Assembly: GCF_002368415.1 (NCBI RefSeq)
Contig: NZ_AP018290.1
Span: 2,421,470-2,485,469 of the forward strand
Direction: 5' to 3'
Length of the DNA: 64,000 nucleotides
Source of the DNA: Calothrix sp. NIES-4105
GTDB lineage: Bacteria > Cyanobacteriota > Cyanobacteriia > Cyanobacteriales > Nostocaceae
Of this stretch, positions 9,549 to 17,838 are shown piece by piece. Positions within the stretch are counted from its first letter, which is position 1, and each line of letters starts with the position of its first letter. A model generated the notes under the pieces. The model was not told the DNA's origin. It searched no databases and saw only the letters and a program-made list of their open reading frames with translations. Both the position numbers and the translations under genes were made by a program.

Positions 9549-10952
9549 GTGCTGTGTATAAACGATTTATTAAAGCTGGAATTATTTCAACACCTGCCTC
9601 AACATCGTCTCGACTGGGTGTGTGAACGCGCGTCGCTTTTAGAACTCTCTCCAGGCGAAATTTTAGTTAGCGAAGGAGAAGTAGGACGGGGGTTTTGTAT
9701 ATTGTCTAGGGGTGTTATGGGCATAACTCGCCGTAGCGAAGGAGTTGAAATGCCTATAGGGCAACATGAAGCGCCACAGTTTTTTGGAGAAGTGCAGGTG
9801 CTTACTGATGAAGTAGTACCTGTAACACTGCGCGCTTTAAGTCCGTGTCGGTTACATTTACTCTCACCAGAAGATTTTCTAGAATTACTCCATGAGTGTC
9901 GTGAGTTTGAGCGTATTGTCTTCCGAGTTGTACAACGGCGCCTCGAAGGGTTAACATCATTTATTCGTCAGCGCGAAAAAATGGCAGCACTCGGTACATT
10001 ATCTGCGGGGTTAGCTCACGAACTCAACAACCCAGCAGCAGCAGTAGTGCGTACATTACAAAGTGTTCCTCCTGCCATAATTGAACTACAGCGCATGAAT
10101 ATGGTAGCTGGACAAAACCAAATCGACGAAGAACATACTCAAGAATGGCTCAAAGTGCGTGATGATGGTTATGATGCAATTCTTAACTCGCGCGTTGATA
10201 TTACTACCATAGCTCAACGCGAAGACGAACTTCTCGAATGGCTCGAAGACTACGGAGTAAGAGAACCTTGGAAACTTGCCGAACCCCTAGCAATGGGTGG
10301 AGTTGAGATTAGTACGCTTGATAGATTAATCAAAAGATGGCGCCAGCACCCTACCGAACTTCGAGATATGGGTATACGTTGGTTAGCGCTATCATTCGAT
10401 GTTATATCTATGATTAATAGCGGACTCAAAGGCGCCGAACGTATTTCTGAACTAGTGCAAGTCATGAAATCTTACTCCCATCTAGACCAGGGCGCCGTGC
10501 AACTAGTTGATGTACACGAAGGACTAGAAGATACTTTACGACTATTTGCCCATAAACTTAAACATGGCATCCAAATTAGTCGTAATTACAATTGTAAAGT
10601 TCCGAAAATTACCGCTTACGGTAGTGAACTCAATCAAGTTTGGACAAATTTAATCGATAACGCTATTGATGCAATTATTGATACAGGTGTAATAGAAATT
10701 ACTACTAATTGTACTGATGAAAAAATTAAGATTCAAATAACAGACTCAGGTTCAGGAATTCCACAGGAAATTCAATCACGTATCTTTGAGCCATTTTTTA
10801 CCACAAAATCTATAGGTAAAGGCTCAGGCTTGGGATTAGAAATGATAAGACGTATAATAGAAAACCGTCATCGTGGTAGCATTACGTTTACCTCAAAACC
10901 TGGTAAAACAACTTTCACCGTTTGTTTACCTATATCTACATCTACAACATGA
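9549..10952 (+). CDS. Sensor histidine kinase with cyclic nucleotide-binding domain
   Basis: The 467-residue protein begins with a CAP-type cyclic nucleotide-binding fold (residues ~10-120, with the beta-roll pattern GEILVSEGEVGRGFCILSRG and FFGEVQVL). The histidine kinase follows: H-box AALGTLSAGLAHELNNPAAA with His157, N-box NQVWTNLIDNAIDAI, G1 DSGSGIP, F-box FEPFFTT and G2 GKGSGLGL. No transmembrane segment or receiver domain is present, so it is a soluble kinase that would pass phosphate to a separate regulator. The start is GTG, chosen because it begins just before the conserved N-terminal helix. It sits 24 bases after the tamB-like gene and faces a convergent kinase across a small inverted-repeat element. 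Confidence 0.9.
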   Translation: MLCINDLLKLELFQHLPQHRLDWVCERASLLELSPGEILVSEGEVGRGFCILSRGVMGITRRSEGVEMPIGQHEAPQFFGEVQVLTDEVVPVTLRALSPCRLHLLSPEDFLELLHECREFERIVFRVVQRRLEGLTSFIRQREKMAALGTLSAGLAHELNNPAAAVVRTLQSVPPAIIELQRMNMVAGQNQIDEEHTQEWLKVRDDGYDAILNSRVDITTIAQREDELLEWLEDYGVREPWKLAEPLAMGGVEISTLDRLIKRWRQHPTELRDMGIRWLALSFDVISMINSGLKGAERISELVQVMKSYSHLDQGAVQLVDVHEGLEDTLRLFAHKLKHGIQISRNYNCKVPKITAYGSELNQVWTNLIDNAIDAIIDTGVIEITTNCTDEKIKIQITDSGSGIPQEIQSRIFEPFFTTKSIGKGSGLGLEMIRRIIENRHRGSITFTSKPGKTTFTVCLPISTSTT

Positions 10953-10963
10953 TCAAATCCTTC

Positions 10964-11084
10964 TAATAGTTCATGTCATAAGTTTTGATAGGTTCGTAGT
11001 TAGGCTTTAGCCCCCTAAATTAATATTTTTGACGCTCCGGAATCGCTACTACGTACCCATCAAAATTAATGACATGAACTACTA
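10964..11084. mobile_element. MITE-like inverted-repeat element, second family (121 bp)
   Basis: The left end (10964-11000) and right end (11048-11084) are ~37-base inverted repeats with about five mismatches; both contain TAGTTCATGTCAT and end near CGTAGT. The middle is AT-rich and non-coding. The right end includes the stop codon of the leftward kinase gene (11082-11084). The core GTCAT(A/T)A(A/G)TTTTG recurs in two copies near 46.6 kb, so this is a family. It could also act as a bidirectional terminator between the two convergent genes. Confidence 0.6.
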
Positions 11085-12836
11085 GGTATTGCAAGGCGAA
11101 TTTGGCAGTGTTATTGTAAAAGTAGCTCCGTGTCCTTCTCCTGGGCTTTGTGCATGAACCGTACCGCCATGCAACTCAACAATTTGACGTACAATAGCAA
11201 GTCCTAGCCCTAATCCGCCAAACTCGCGAGTAGTAGCGCTATCAGCTTGACGAAAGTAATCAAATACATACGGCAAGAAATCAGCACTAATTCCGGTTCC
11301 GGTATCGTGAACTTGAAGTTGTACATGACCATCTAATTGTTTCAACTCAATGTTGATTTGCCCACCAGATGGCGTGAACTTTACAGCATTAGATATAACA
11401 TTCCAAACTACTTGAGTTAAACGATCTGCATCTCCAACAATAGTAATATTAGTTTCTAATACAGTAAAAATTTGAATTGATTTCGCTTGGGCAGCAAAAT
11501 TGACTGTGTCAATTGCGTTAGTAATTATTTCTACTAGATCAACAGAAGCAATTTTCAAACTAAATTTGCCTCGTATCAACCGTGAAATATCAAGTAAATC
11601 TTCAATTAAACGAGTTAATAATTGGGCATTACGTTCAATTGTTTCTAAAGCAAAAGCCGTTTTAGCCGGATTTAAAGAACGCGAGCGCAATAAATTAGCC
11701 CATCCTAAAATCGGATTAAGTGGTGTACGAAGTTCATGGGAAAGAATTGTAAGAAATTGATCTTTTATTTGATTTGCGGCTTCAGCAGTAAGGCGAGCTT
11801 CCTGCTCGTGTGCTAAAATCTGGGAACGGTGTTCTTCAGCTCGTTGCCGTTCCACTTCTGTAGCAATTCGCAGCGCGAAAACTGTCAGCAGCGATTTTGC
11901 AAGTTTTACATTTGTTAAAGCTTTGCAATTCATCACTCCTAATAATCCAATTGGCTTTCCTGTCAAGTCATAGAAAGGAATCGCAATATAACTCTCTATA
12001 TTAAGCGGCGCCAGTAACGGAGCATTGGGAAACAAAGCTTGCACACCTCGTTCATAACAGCAAATTTTGCGTTGCTGAATTACCTGATGGCATGGAGTAT
12101 CGTGCAGCGAATAACTGAAATTATCTAGAATTTGACCGTGGGAACAAACGGAAATAACTTCAATTTCCTCTTGCTCACCAGCTACTAAACCAATGTAAGT
12201 ATAATCTACATCTAAGACTTCAGTAAAATGCCGCACAAGGGCATGAAAGAATGCTTCGCCTGTAGCAGCCGAAACGCCCTGTGTTACCTTGAGCAAAACT
12301 GCATCAATCTGAGCAATTTGGTTTGCATAGAGACGTAGCTCTAGTTGCGTCATCACTTGACGACTAAGAATTTGTAAACTATTTAGCTGTTGCGGAGTTA
12401 GTTGACGCGGAACATAATCAAGAACACATAGTGTCCCTAAAGAATAACCATCCGTTGTTATGAGTGGGACTCCAGCATAAAAACGAACACTAGGTTTAGA
12501 GACAACGACTGGATTTGTGGCATACTGAGAATCAGCCAACGTATCTGGAATTATTAAGGTACCTTTGTTTACCACAATTGGACAAAAACCAGCTTCAAGT
12601 GGAGCTTCGATTATATCGATACCGAATCTTGACGCAAAATACTGTCGGTCTGCATTCACAAAAGTAATAAGTGCCACAGGGGTTTCGCAAATCTGGGCAG
12701 CAAGCTGAGTTAACTCGTCAAATGCAGTTTCAGGTAGAGCATCAAGAACGTTGTACTGATGCAAAGCGTTATTACGACCAACTTCATCAGTCGTAGACAT
12801 AGAAGGCAAAGTTTTGTCAGGTAAAGCTTGGGTCAT
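11082..12836 (-). CDS. Double-GAF sensor histidine kinase
   Basis: A soluble 584-residue kinase. Residues ~30-175 form a first GAF domain (AQICETPVALITFVNADRQ, FYAGVPLITTDG), ~185-330 a second GAF (YIGLVAG, YIAIPFYDLTGKPIGLLGVM), then a coiled linker, HisKA with FLTILSHELRTPLNPILGW (His367), and HATPase_c (NVISNAVKFTP, DTGTGIS, FGGLGLGLAI). Cys residues occur in the second GAF, but I see no clear bilin-attachment motif (C-H around the chromophore site), so light sensing is not supported. No receiver is fused; its partner is not adjacent. It converges on the CNB-kinase gene and its stop codon lies in the inverted-repeat element. Confidence 0.9.
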   Translation of the reverse strand: MTQALPDKTLPSMSTTDEVGRNNALHQYNVLDALPETAFDELTQLAAQICETPVALITFVNADRQYFASRFGIDIIEAPLEAGFCPIVVNKGTLIIPDTLADSQYATNPVVVSKPSVRFYAGVPLITTDGYSLGTLCVLDYVPRQLTPQQLNSLQILSRQVMTQLELRLYANQIAQIDAVLLKVTQGVSAATGEAFFHALVRHFTEVLDVDYTYIGLVAGEQEEIEVISVCSHGQILDNFSYSLHDTPCHQVIQQRKICCYERGVQALFPNAPLLAPLNIESYIAIPFYDLTGKPIGLLGVMNCKALTNVKLAKSLLTVFALRIATEVERQRAEEHRSQILAHEQEARLTAEAANQIKDQFLTILSHELRTPLNPILGWANLLRSRSLNPAKTAFALETIERNAQLLTRLIEDLLDISRLIRGKFSLKIASVDLVEIITNAIDTVNFAAQAKSIQIFTVLETNITIVGDADRLTQVVWNVISNAVKFTPSGGQINIELKQLDGHVQLQVHDTGTGISADFLPYVFDYFRQADSATTREFGGLGLGLAIVRQIVELHGGTVHAQSPGEGHGATFTITLPNSPCNT

Positions 12837-13077
12837 TAGAAATTAACTCAGCAAATTAGTTTGGCTTTTATTTCACTCCTGAGCTTGCTAACCTCCTGTT
12901 ACACAAGCACTAAAGCTTATGAGCGAGGTATTCTTCCTACTTTACTATATTTTTCAGCACCATATAGTACATACCATGTTTAATTATTTACCAGGCACTG
13001 ACAGCAAAATCTTCCTTAAGAGAGGGTTAATTTGGTTATTAATATATTAATGATTACTGAATTATGAATCTATAATT

Positions 13078-13671
13078 ATGAAAAACGCACAACCAATTGG
13101 TATAGTCATATTAGCAGCAGGCGCCTCTACTCGTATGGGTACACCTAAGCAGTTATTACACTTTCGAGGACGTAGCTTTTTACGTCATACTACAGAAATT
13201 GCTTTAGCTTCAGTTTGCGAACCTATTGTAGTTGTACTGGGAGCAAACGCCTTACAAATTCGCAATGAAGTAGCAACGCTGAGTGTTACTATTGTAGAAA
13301 ATCATCACTGGCGCCAAGGAATGGGAAGTTCAATTCAAGCTGGGATAAAAACTCTCGAAAGTTTGCATAATACGGATGCTGTTGTACTTTTACTTTGTGA
13401 CCAACCATTTATTTCTGTTGATATTATAAATCAACTTGTAGAAACTTTTTATACTACTGGGAAGCCGATAATAGCTAGTGAGTACAAACAAACTTTAGGA
13501 GTGCCCGCGCTTTTTAGCCGTGAGATTTTACCAGAACTAATTAATTTAAATACAGCATCCGGAGCAAAACAAGTTATTCAAAAATATAAGAATTTAGTAG
13601 ATAAAGTTTCTTTTGAACTAGGCGCCATTGATATTGACACACCAGAAGAATATGAGCAATTAAATATCTAA
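13078..13671 (+). CDS. MobA/MocA-like nucleotidyltransferase
   Basis: The 197-residue GT-A-type nucleotidyltransferase opens with IVILAAGASTRMGTPKQLL, the LAAGxSxRMGxxK(Q/A)L nucleotide-binding signature of MobA/MocA enzymes, and has VVLLLCDQPFIS (the metal-binding D of the LxDxP loop) and GVPALFSREI further on. Relatives transfer CMP or GMP to molybdopterin; MocA-type (CTP-using) enzymes most resemble this one. No molybdenum-enzyme gene is near, so the exact substrate is open. Its last 12 bases overlap the convergent hybrid kinase gene. Confidence 0.85.
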   Translation: MKNAQPIGIVILAAGASTRMGTPKQLLHFRGRSFLRHTTEIALASVCEPIVVVLGANALQIRNEVATLSVTIVENHHWRQGMGSSIQAGIKTLESLHNTDAVVLLLCDQPFISVDIINQLVETFYTTGKPIIASEYKQTLGVPALFSREILPELINLNTASGAKQVIQKYKNLVDKVSFELGAIDIDTPEEYEQLNI

Positions 13672-15639
13672 AGTCTTATTTGTAATGAGATTAATAACAT
13701 TAACCAGTTCGTCAGGTTCAATAGGCTTTGATATACTGGCTTGAAAACCCGCTTGTATGACTTTTTCATTTGACTCGTGACTATAACCACTAATCGCTAC
13801 TGATTTTAAAGGTGTACTCCAGTTTAAACCAAGTGTTTTAGCTTCTTTAAGCAACATATAACCATCTTTATCAGGCATTACTAAGTCGCTAATCAAAATA
13901 TCTGGTTGGTTTGTCTGTAAAATTTCTAACGCTTGTGTTGCAGAATTAACTGCGGTAACAATGGCGCCTTCATTTTCTAAAAGCATTACTAATAGATCTA
14001 AACTATCTGGCTCATCGTCAACTATCAAAACTTTTAATCCTGCGAGTGAAAAATTCTTTAATGAACTAAAATCTTTGTTGGCACTTTCAATTTTTGTATT
14101 TTCTTCATTTATGATTCGATTTAGTAATGGAAGCTGAACTGTAAAAGTTGCTCCCTGGTTTACACCTTGACTTTCTGCTTGAATACTACCACCATGCATT
14201 TCAATTAACTGCTTAACTATTGCCAACCCTAACCCAGCACCTTGATGCGTGCGCGTCCGAGAACCATCTTCTTGACGAAATTGTTCAAATACATAAGGAA
14301 GAAATTTTGAACTAATGCCAAGACCTGTGTCACTAATAGTTATTTGGACAATATTCTTCTCACTTTTATCTACATCAAGATGTACTTTTATATATCCAGA
14401 AGCAGGAGTAAACTTGATTGCATTAGAAAGTAAATTCCAAATCACTTGGTACAATCTGCCCTGATCGCCTAAAACTTCTATAGTTGAATCATCAGATATA
14501 TACTCTAAACTAATCGATTTTGCCTCAATTGGTAAACGCGCGCTTTCAATGGCGTCTTCTACCACAGATTTTAAATCAACAACACCACGTTCAAGCTGCA
14601 TTTGTCCAGATTTTAAACGTGAAATATCTAAAATCTGTTCAACTACGTTTTGCTGTCGCTTTAAGTTACGTTCGATAATTTCTAAACGCTGGTTTCGAGT
14701 TTGTTCATCAAACGGATACTTACGTAATAACTGCGTCCATCCCAAAATTGCATTTAATGGTGTACGTAGCTCATGGGAAGCTATCGATAAAAACTCATCT
14801 TGTACACGATATGCTTGTACTAATTCATCTGTATATCTTTGCTGTGCAACTTCACGTTCTTTTCTGTCAGTAATATCTAAAATGATTCCACTAGCTCTAA
14901 TGGCTTGACTTGAATCATTGTAAAAAAAATGTCCTTTGCTAGCTATCCAATGAATAGTATTATCTGACCATAAAACACGAAACTCCTGATAAAAGTCAGT
15001 GTTATTTTCTAAGGCAAATTCTAAAGCTTGACTGATTAAATCTCTGTCCGATGGATGAATGCAACTAATAAACTTTTCGTAAGTTCCATCAAAACTACCA
15101 GGCGCCAAGCCAAATAGTCGTTCGTGATTATCGTTCCAAGTAATAATATTAGTTATTAAATCCCAGTCCCAAATACCTAAATCCGCTGCTCCTTGTGCAA
15201 CTCTAAACCTTTCTTGGTGTTCATACAGTAACTTTTGATTAGCTGCATACTCTTCTCTGATTTTTTTTTGTTCTAAACATTTTTCAATTGCAATCACAAG
15301 ACGACGATAGTGCTGTCTTTTCAAAACATAATCATCTAAACCTGCCTTCATTGCTTCTACAGCAACTTCCTCGTTACCGCTATCTGTAAACATAATTACA
15401 GGACAATTAGGATATTTGTCCTTTATTTTTCTAACTACTGTTAGTCCATCAATCCAAAGTAGCTGGTTATCAGTTACTGCCAAATCGAAATACCCTATAA
15501 CAAGTGCCTGTTCCAAATCATTTTCGTTTGTAATTTCGTCAACTGTTAAGTCTTGATTAGCAAACTTTTGCTTTAGTTCGCGAGCGGCGAGAAAGCGGTC
15601 ATTGGGATTATCATCGATCAGGAGAATACGTAGTACCAT
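13660..15639 (-). CDS. Hybrid histidine kinase REC-PAS-HisKA-HATPase-REC
   Basis: A 659-residue cytoplasmic hybrid kinase. Residues 1-120 are a receiver (LLIDDNPNDR, phosphoacceptor Asp57 in AVTDNQ, Lys in VLKR); ~145-260 a PAS/PAC unit (GLFGLAP-type core, ILDITDRKE); HisKA has FLSIASHELRTPLNAILGW (His289); HATPase has NLLSNAIKFTP, DTGLGIS and GAGLGLAIV; ~535-655 is a second receiver (VLIVDDEPDSLDLL, ISDLVMPDKDGY). Sandwiching the kinase between receivers suggests a phosphorelay with input from another kinase. It heads a leftward signalling cluster with the genes at 15737, 17381 and 17839. Its 3' end overlaps the convergent MobA-like gene by 12 bases. Confidence 0.92.
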   Translation of the reverse strand: MVLRILLIDDNPNDRFLAARELKQKFANQDLTVDEITNENDLEQALVIGYFDLAVTDNQLLWIDGLTVVRKIKDKYPNCPVIMFTDSGNEEVAVEAMKAGLDDYVLKRQHYRRLVIAIEKCLEQKKIREEYAANQKLLYEHQERFRVAQGAADLGIWDWDLITNIITWNDNHERLFGLAPGSFDGTYEKFISCIHPSDRDLISQALEFALENNTDFYQEFRVLWSDNTIHWIASKGHFFYNDSSQAIRASGIILDITDRKEREVAQQRYTDELVQAYRVQDEFLSIASHELRTPLNAILGWTQLLRKYPFDEQTRNQRLEIIERNLKRQQNVVEQILDISRLKSGQMQLERGVVDLKSVVEDAIESARLPIEAKSISLEYISDDSTIEVLGDQGRLYQVIWNLLSNAIKFTPASGYIKVHLDVDKSEKNIVQITISDTGLGISSKFLPYVFEQFRQEDGSRTRTHQGAGLGLAIVKQLIEMHGGSIQAESQGVNQGATFTVQLPLLNRIINEENTKIESANKDFSSLKNFSLAGLKVLIVDDEPDSLDLLVMLLENEGAIVTAVNSATQALEILQTNQPDILISDLVMPDKDGYMLLKEAKTLGLNWSTPLKSVAISGYSHESNEKVIQAGFQASISKPIEPDELVNVINLITNKTLDI

Positions 15640-15731
15640 TTTGGATTTTTGATTTTGCTTCGTATCTGAATGGATTTTGGGAAGTTACAACTCAAATATA
15701 AATATATTGATTATTATAATCTCAAACTGCA

Positions 15732-15772
15732 GGTGGTCAGATTTCCGACTTCTTAAAGAAGTCGGGAATCTT
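15732..15772. repeat. Hairpin repeat overlapping the end of a kinase gene
   Basis: GGTGGTCAGATTTCCGACTT followed by CTTAAAG and AAGTCGGGAATCT forms a stem-loop. The same unit occurs as a perfect hairpin at 27698-27729 behind the SLH-fasciclin gene. Here the stop codon and last residues (IPDFFKKSE) of the leftward kinase are inside the repeat, so the protein end was built from repeat DNA; it may also serve as terminator. Confidence 0.6.
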
Positions 15773-17230
15773 AAATTTTATCCAAAACTTGCTACCTTGT
15801 CCTAATTGAGATTCAACACCGCATTCCCCTCTCATCCTCTCAACTCCTTTACGAACCATAGCCAAGCCGATACCAGTTCCTGGGTAAGATTCAATACCGT
15901 GTAAACGTTCAAATACAGCAAAAATTTTTTCGTGGTATTGTGGCTTAATTCCAATACCATTGTCTTCTACCCATAGTATGAAAGAATCTTGATTAGTTTC
16001 TGCACGAATTATAACTTTTGGTTTAACGTTAGGGGTAACAAATTTAATTGCGTTAGAAAGTAGATTAGTAAAGATTTGTACGCATGTATTATAATGTCCT
16101 AAAACGTTAGGCAAAGTATCAATTACATGTACTTCTGCTTGCTTGTGTCGCAGTTCCTCTTCCATTTGCGCTAAAACTTGAGAAACTATAGTGTTAAGAT
16201 TAACAGCTTCTAATTGTAACTGTGTACGGCTAAGTTTACTATATTCTAAAAGGTTTTCAATTAAAATGTTTGTTAGTTCAGCAGCGCTGACAATACGAGT
16301 CAGATAATTTTGTGCTTTTGTATCTAGAGACGAAATATAATCTTCTAATAAAGCTTCGGCAAAACCTTGAATGCTTCGTAACGGCGCCCGTAAATCGTGA
16401 GATACTGAGTCTGCGAACATTTTCAACTGCTCAATAACATCTTGTAAATCAGCGGTACGCTCAATGACTCGCACTTCTAATTTTTCGTTAAGTTTCTGTA
16501 AAGCTGTTTCTGCTTCTTTACGTTGAGTTATGTCTTCAATAAGTCCTTCAATAAAAGGTTCGTCTTCTGTAGTAATTAAAGTTTGAGATAATTGAATCCA
16601 TTTAATTCCACCGTCTTGATGTAAAGCAATTTCGGTTATAAATGATTGCTGTTCAACGGGGTTTTCGTGTTGCCAAAAAAGCTGCCGTAAATCAAGCATT
16701 TGCGCTTGTAAAATTGTTTCTATATTCAATAAACGTAAAAATGCGTTGTTGCCTTCAAGTATGCGACCTTCGACAGTACAACGGAACACACCCACGTTTA
16801 ATTTATTCAGAAGTGACTGTAAACGATTTTCCAGACGTGAAACCTGATGTTCTGCTTTCGCGCGCGCTAAAGTAGAACGCACAGCAAGTGCTAAACGTAG
16901 ATAATGCTTTTGAGACTTAATAATATAGTCATCAAGCCCGCTTTTCATTGCTTCCACAGCGACTTCTTCGTTTCCTGTGCTAGTAAACATGATGACTGGG
17001 CAATTAGGATAATGCGACTTAATGCTCAATAGTACGCGCAATCCATTATTCCAACAAAGTTGGTAATCAGTGATAACCAAATCAAAGTTATTTATAGCTA
17101 AAGCATGTTCTAGCTGTAATTCGTCTCCAATCTCGGTTACTTGCAGGTCAGAAGAAAATTCTCGCTCTAATTCTCGACGTACAAGTAAGCGGTCATCAGG
17201 ATTATCGTCAATAATAAGGATATGAGGCAT
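15737..17230 (-). CDS. REC-PAS histidine kinase (phytochrome-type kinase core)
   Basis: A 497-residue kinase: receiver (ILIIDDNPDDR, Asp55 in VITDYQ, Lys in YIIKSQ), PAS/PAC (~130-245, ending IEDITQRKEA), a coiled linker, HisKA SVSHDLRAPLRSIQGFAEAL and HATPase (NLLSNAIKFV, DNGIGIK, GTGIGLAMVRKGVERM). The HDLRAPLR type and the C-terminal VERMxG signature are those of kinases related to cyanobacterial phytochrome modules, but there is no chromophore domain. It reads in the same direction as the genes on either side; the gaps of about 100-150 bases carry repeats. Its C-terminal residues come from a hairpin repeat. Confidence 0.92.
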   Translation of the reverse strand: MPHILIIDDNPDDRLLVRRELEREFSSDLQVTEIGDELQLEHALAINNFDLVITDYQLCWNNGLRVLLSIKSHYPNCPVIMFTSTGNEEVAVEAMKSGLDDYIIKSQKHYLRLALAVRSTLARAKAEHQVSRLENRLQSLLNKLNVGVFRCTVEGRILEGNNAFLRLLNIETILQAQMLDLRQLFWQHENPVEQQSFITEIALHQDGGIKWIQLSQTLITTEDEPFIEGLIEDITQRKEAETALQKLNEKLEVRVIERTADLQDVIEQLKMFADSVSHDLRAPLRSIQGFAEALLEDYISSLDTKAQNYLTRIVSAAELTNILIENLLEYSKLSRTQLQLEAVNLNTIVSQVLAQMEEELRHKQAEVHVIDTLPNVLGHYNTCVQIFTNLLSNAIKFVTPNVKPKVIIRAETNQDSFILWVEDNGIGIKPQYHEKIFAVFERLHGIESYPGTGIGLAMVRKGVERMRGECGVESQLGQGSKFWIKFKIPDFFKKSEI

Positions 17231-17279
17231 TTAAAGATTTTGGATTTTACTTTGTATATGAATGGATTTTAGATTGTAG

Positions 17280-17400
17280 TAGGGTGGGCACTGCCCACAG
17301 AAGCGAGCGCTAAACTGAAGACTAACAGTACTATATATCAGCACTCAGCACGAGCGCACTCAGCACTCAACACTCAACACTCAACACTCAACACTCAGCA
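17280..17400. repeat. Palindrome and 7-bp tandem repeats between signalling genes
   Basis: The gap starts with the palindrome GTGGGCACTGCCCAC (17284-17298), also seen near 46.6 kb and 57.76 kb. It then holds a run of the heptamer ACTCAAC/ACTCAGC (about 17343-17400). The repeat runs into the 3' end of the response regulator gene, whose last residues (VLSVEC) are encoded by it. The same heptamer family occurs at 38.8-38.95 kb and 59.35 kb. Confidence 0.7.
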
Positions 17401-17836
17401 CTTCAGGAGGTTCGTTATCTACTAGCCAGTATAAACTTAAAGTTTCTACGACTCTTTTTAATGCTTTAAGACCGCTGGGTTTGACTAAGTATGAGTTGGC
17501 GCCTAACTCGTAAGCTAAGTTTACATCAGCGGGTTCGCGCGAGGAAGTAAAAATAACTACGGGTAATAGACTAAGGTTAGGGTGCTGTCGAAGCCAAGCT
17601 AGAATTTCGTGTCCTGAACGGCAAGGTAATTTTAAGTCAAGTAAAATCAATTTGGGTATGGGAAAGCGTTGACGGTCTGCGTATTCTCCGGTACCGCTGA
17701 GGTATGCAATTGCACTATCTCCGTCATCAATGATTTGCAGCGAAACGTTTATGTTTGCCTTTTGAAACGCGCGTCGGGTTAAATAAATTTCGTTTGGGTC
17801 ATCTTCTACCAGTAAAATGGTATGTACCGTACTCAT
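17381..17836 (-). CDS. Rcp1-like single-domain response regulator
   Basis: The 151-residue protein is a lone receiver domain with TILLVEDDPNEIYLTRRAF at the start, phosphoacceptor Asp in LILLDLKLPCRSG (about residue 68), VVIFTSSREPADV and the switch Lys in YLVKPSG. Its length and P-C-R-S-G loop resemble Rcp1, the phosphate acceptor of cyanobacterial phytochromes. It has no output domain. It begins 2 bases after the stop of the upstream REC-PAS kinase (17839-19407), a typical translationally coupled kinase-regulator pair, so that kinase is the likely partner. Confidence 0.92.
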   Translation of the reverse strand: MSTVHTILLVEDDPNEIYLTRRAFQKANINVSLQIIDDGDSAIAYLSGTGEYADRQRFPIPKLILLDLKLPCRSGHEILAWLRQHPNLSLLPVVIFTSSREPADVNLAYELGANSYLVKPSGLKALKRVVETLSLYWLVDNEPPEVLSVEC

Positions 17837-17838
17837 AC

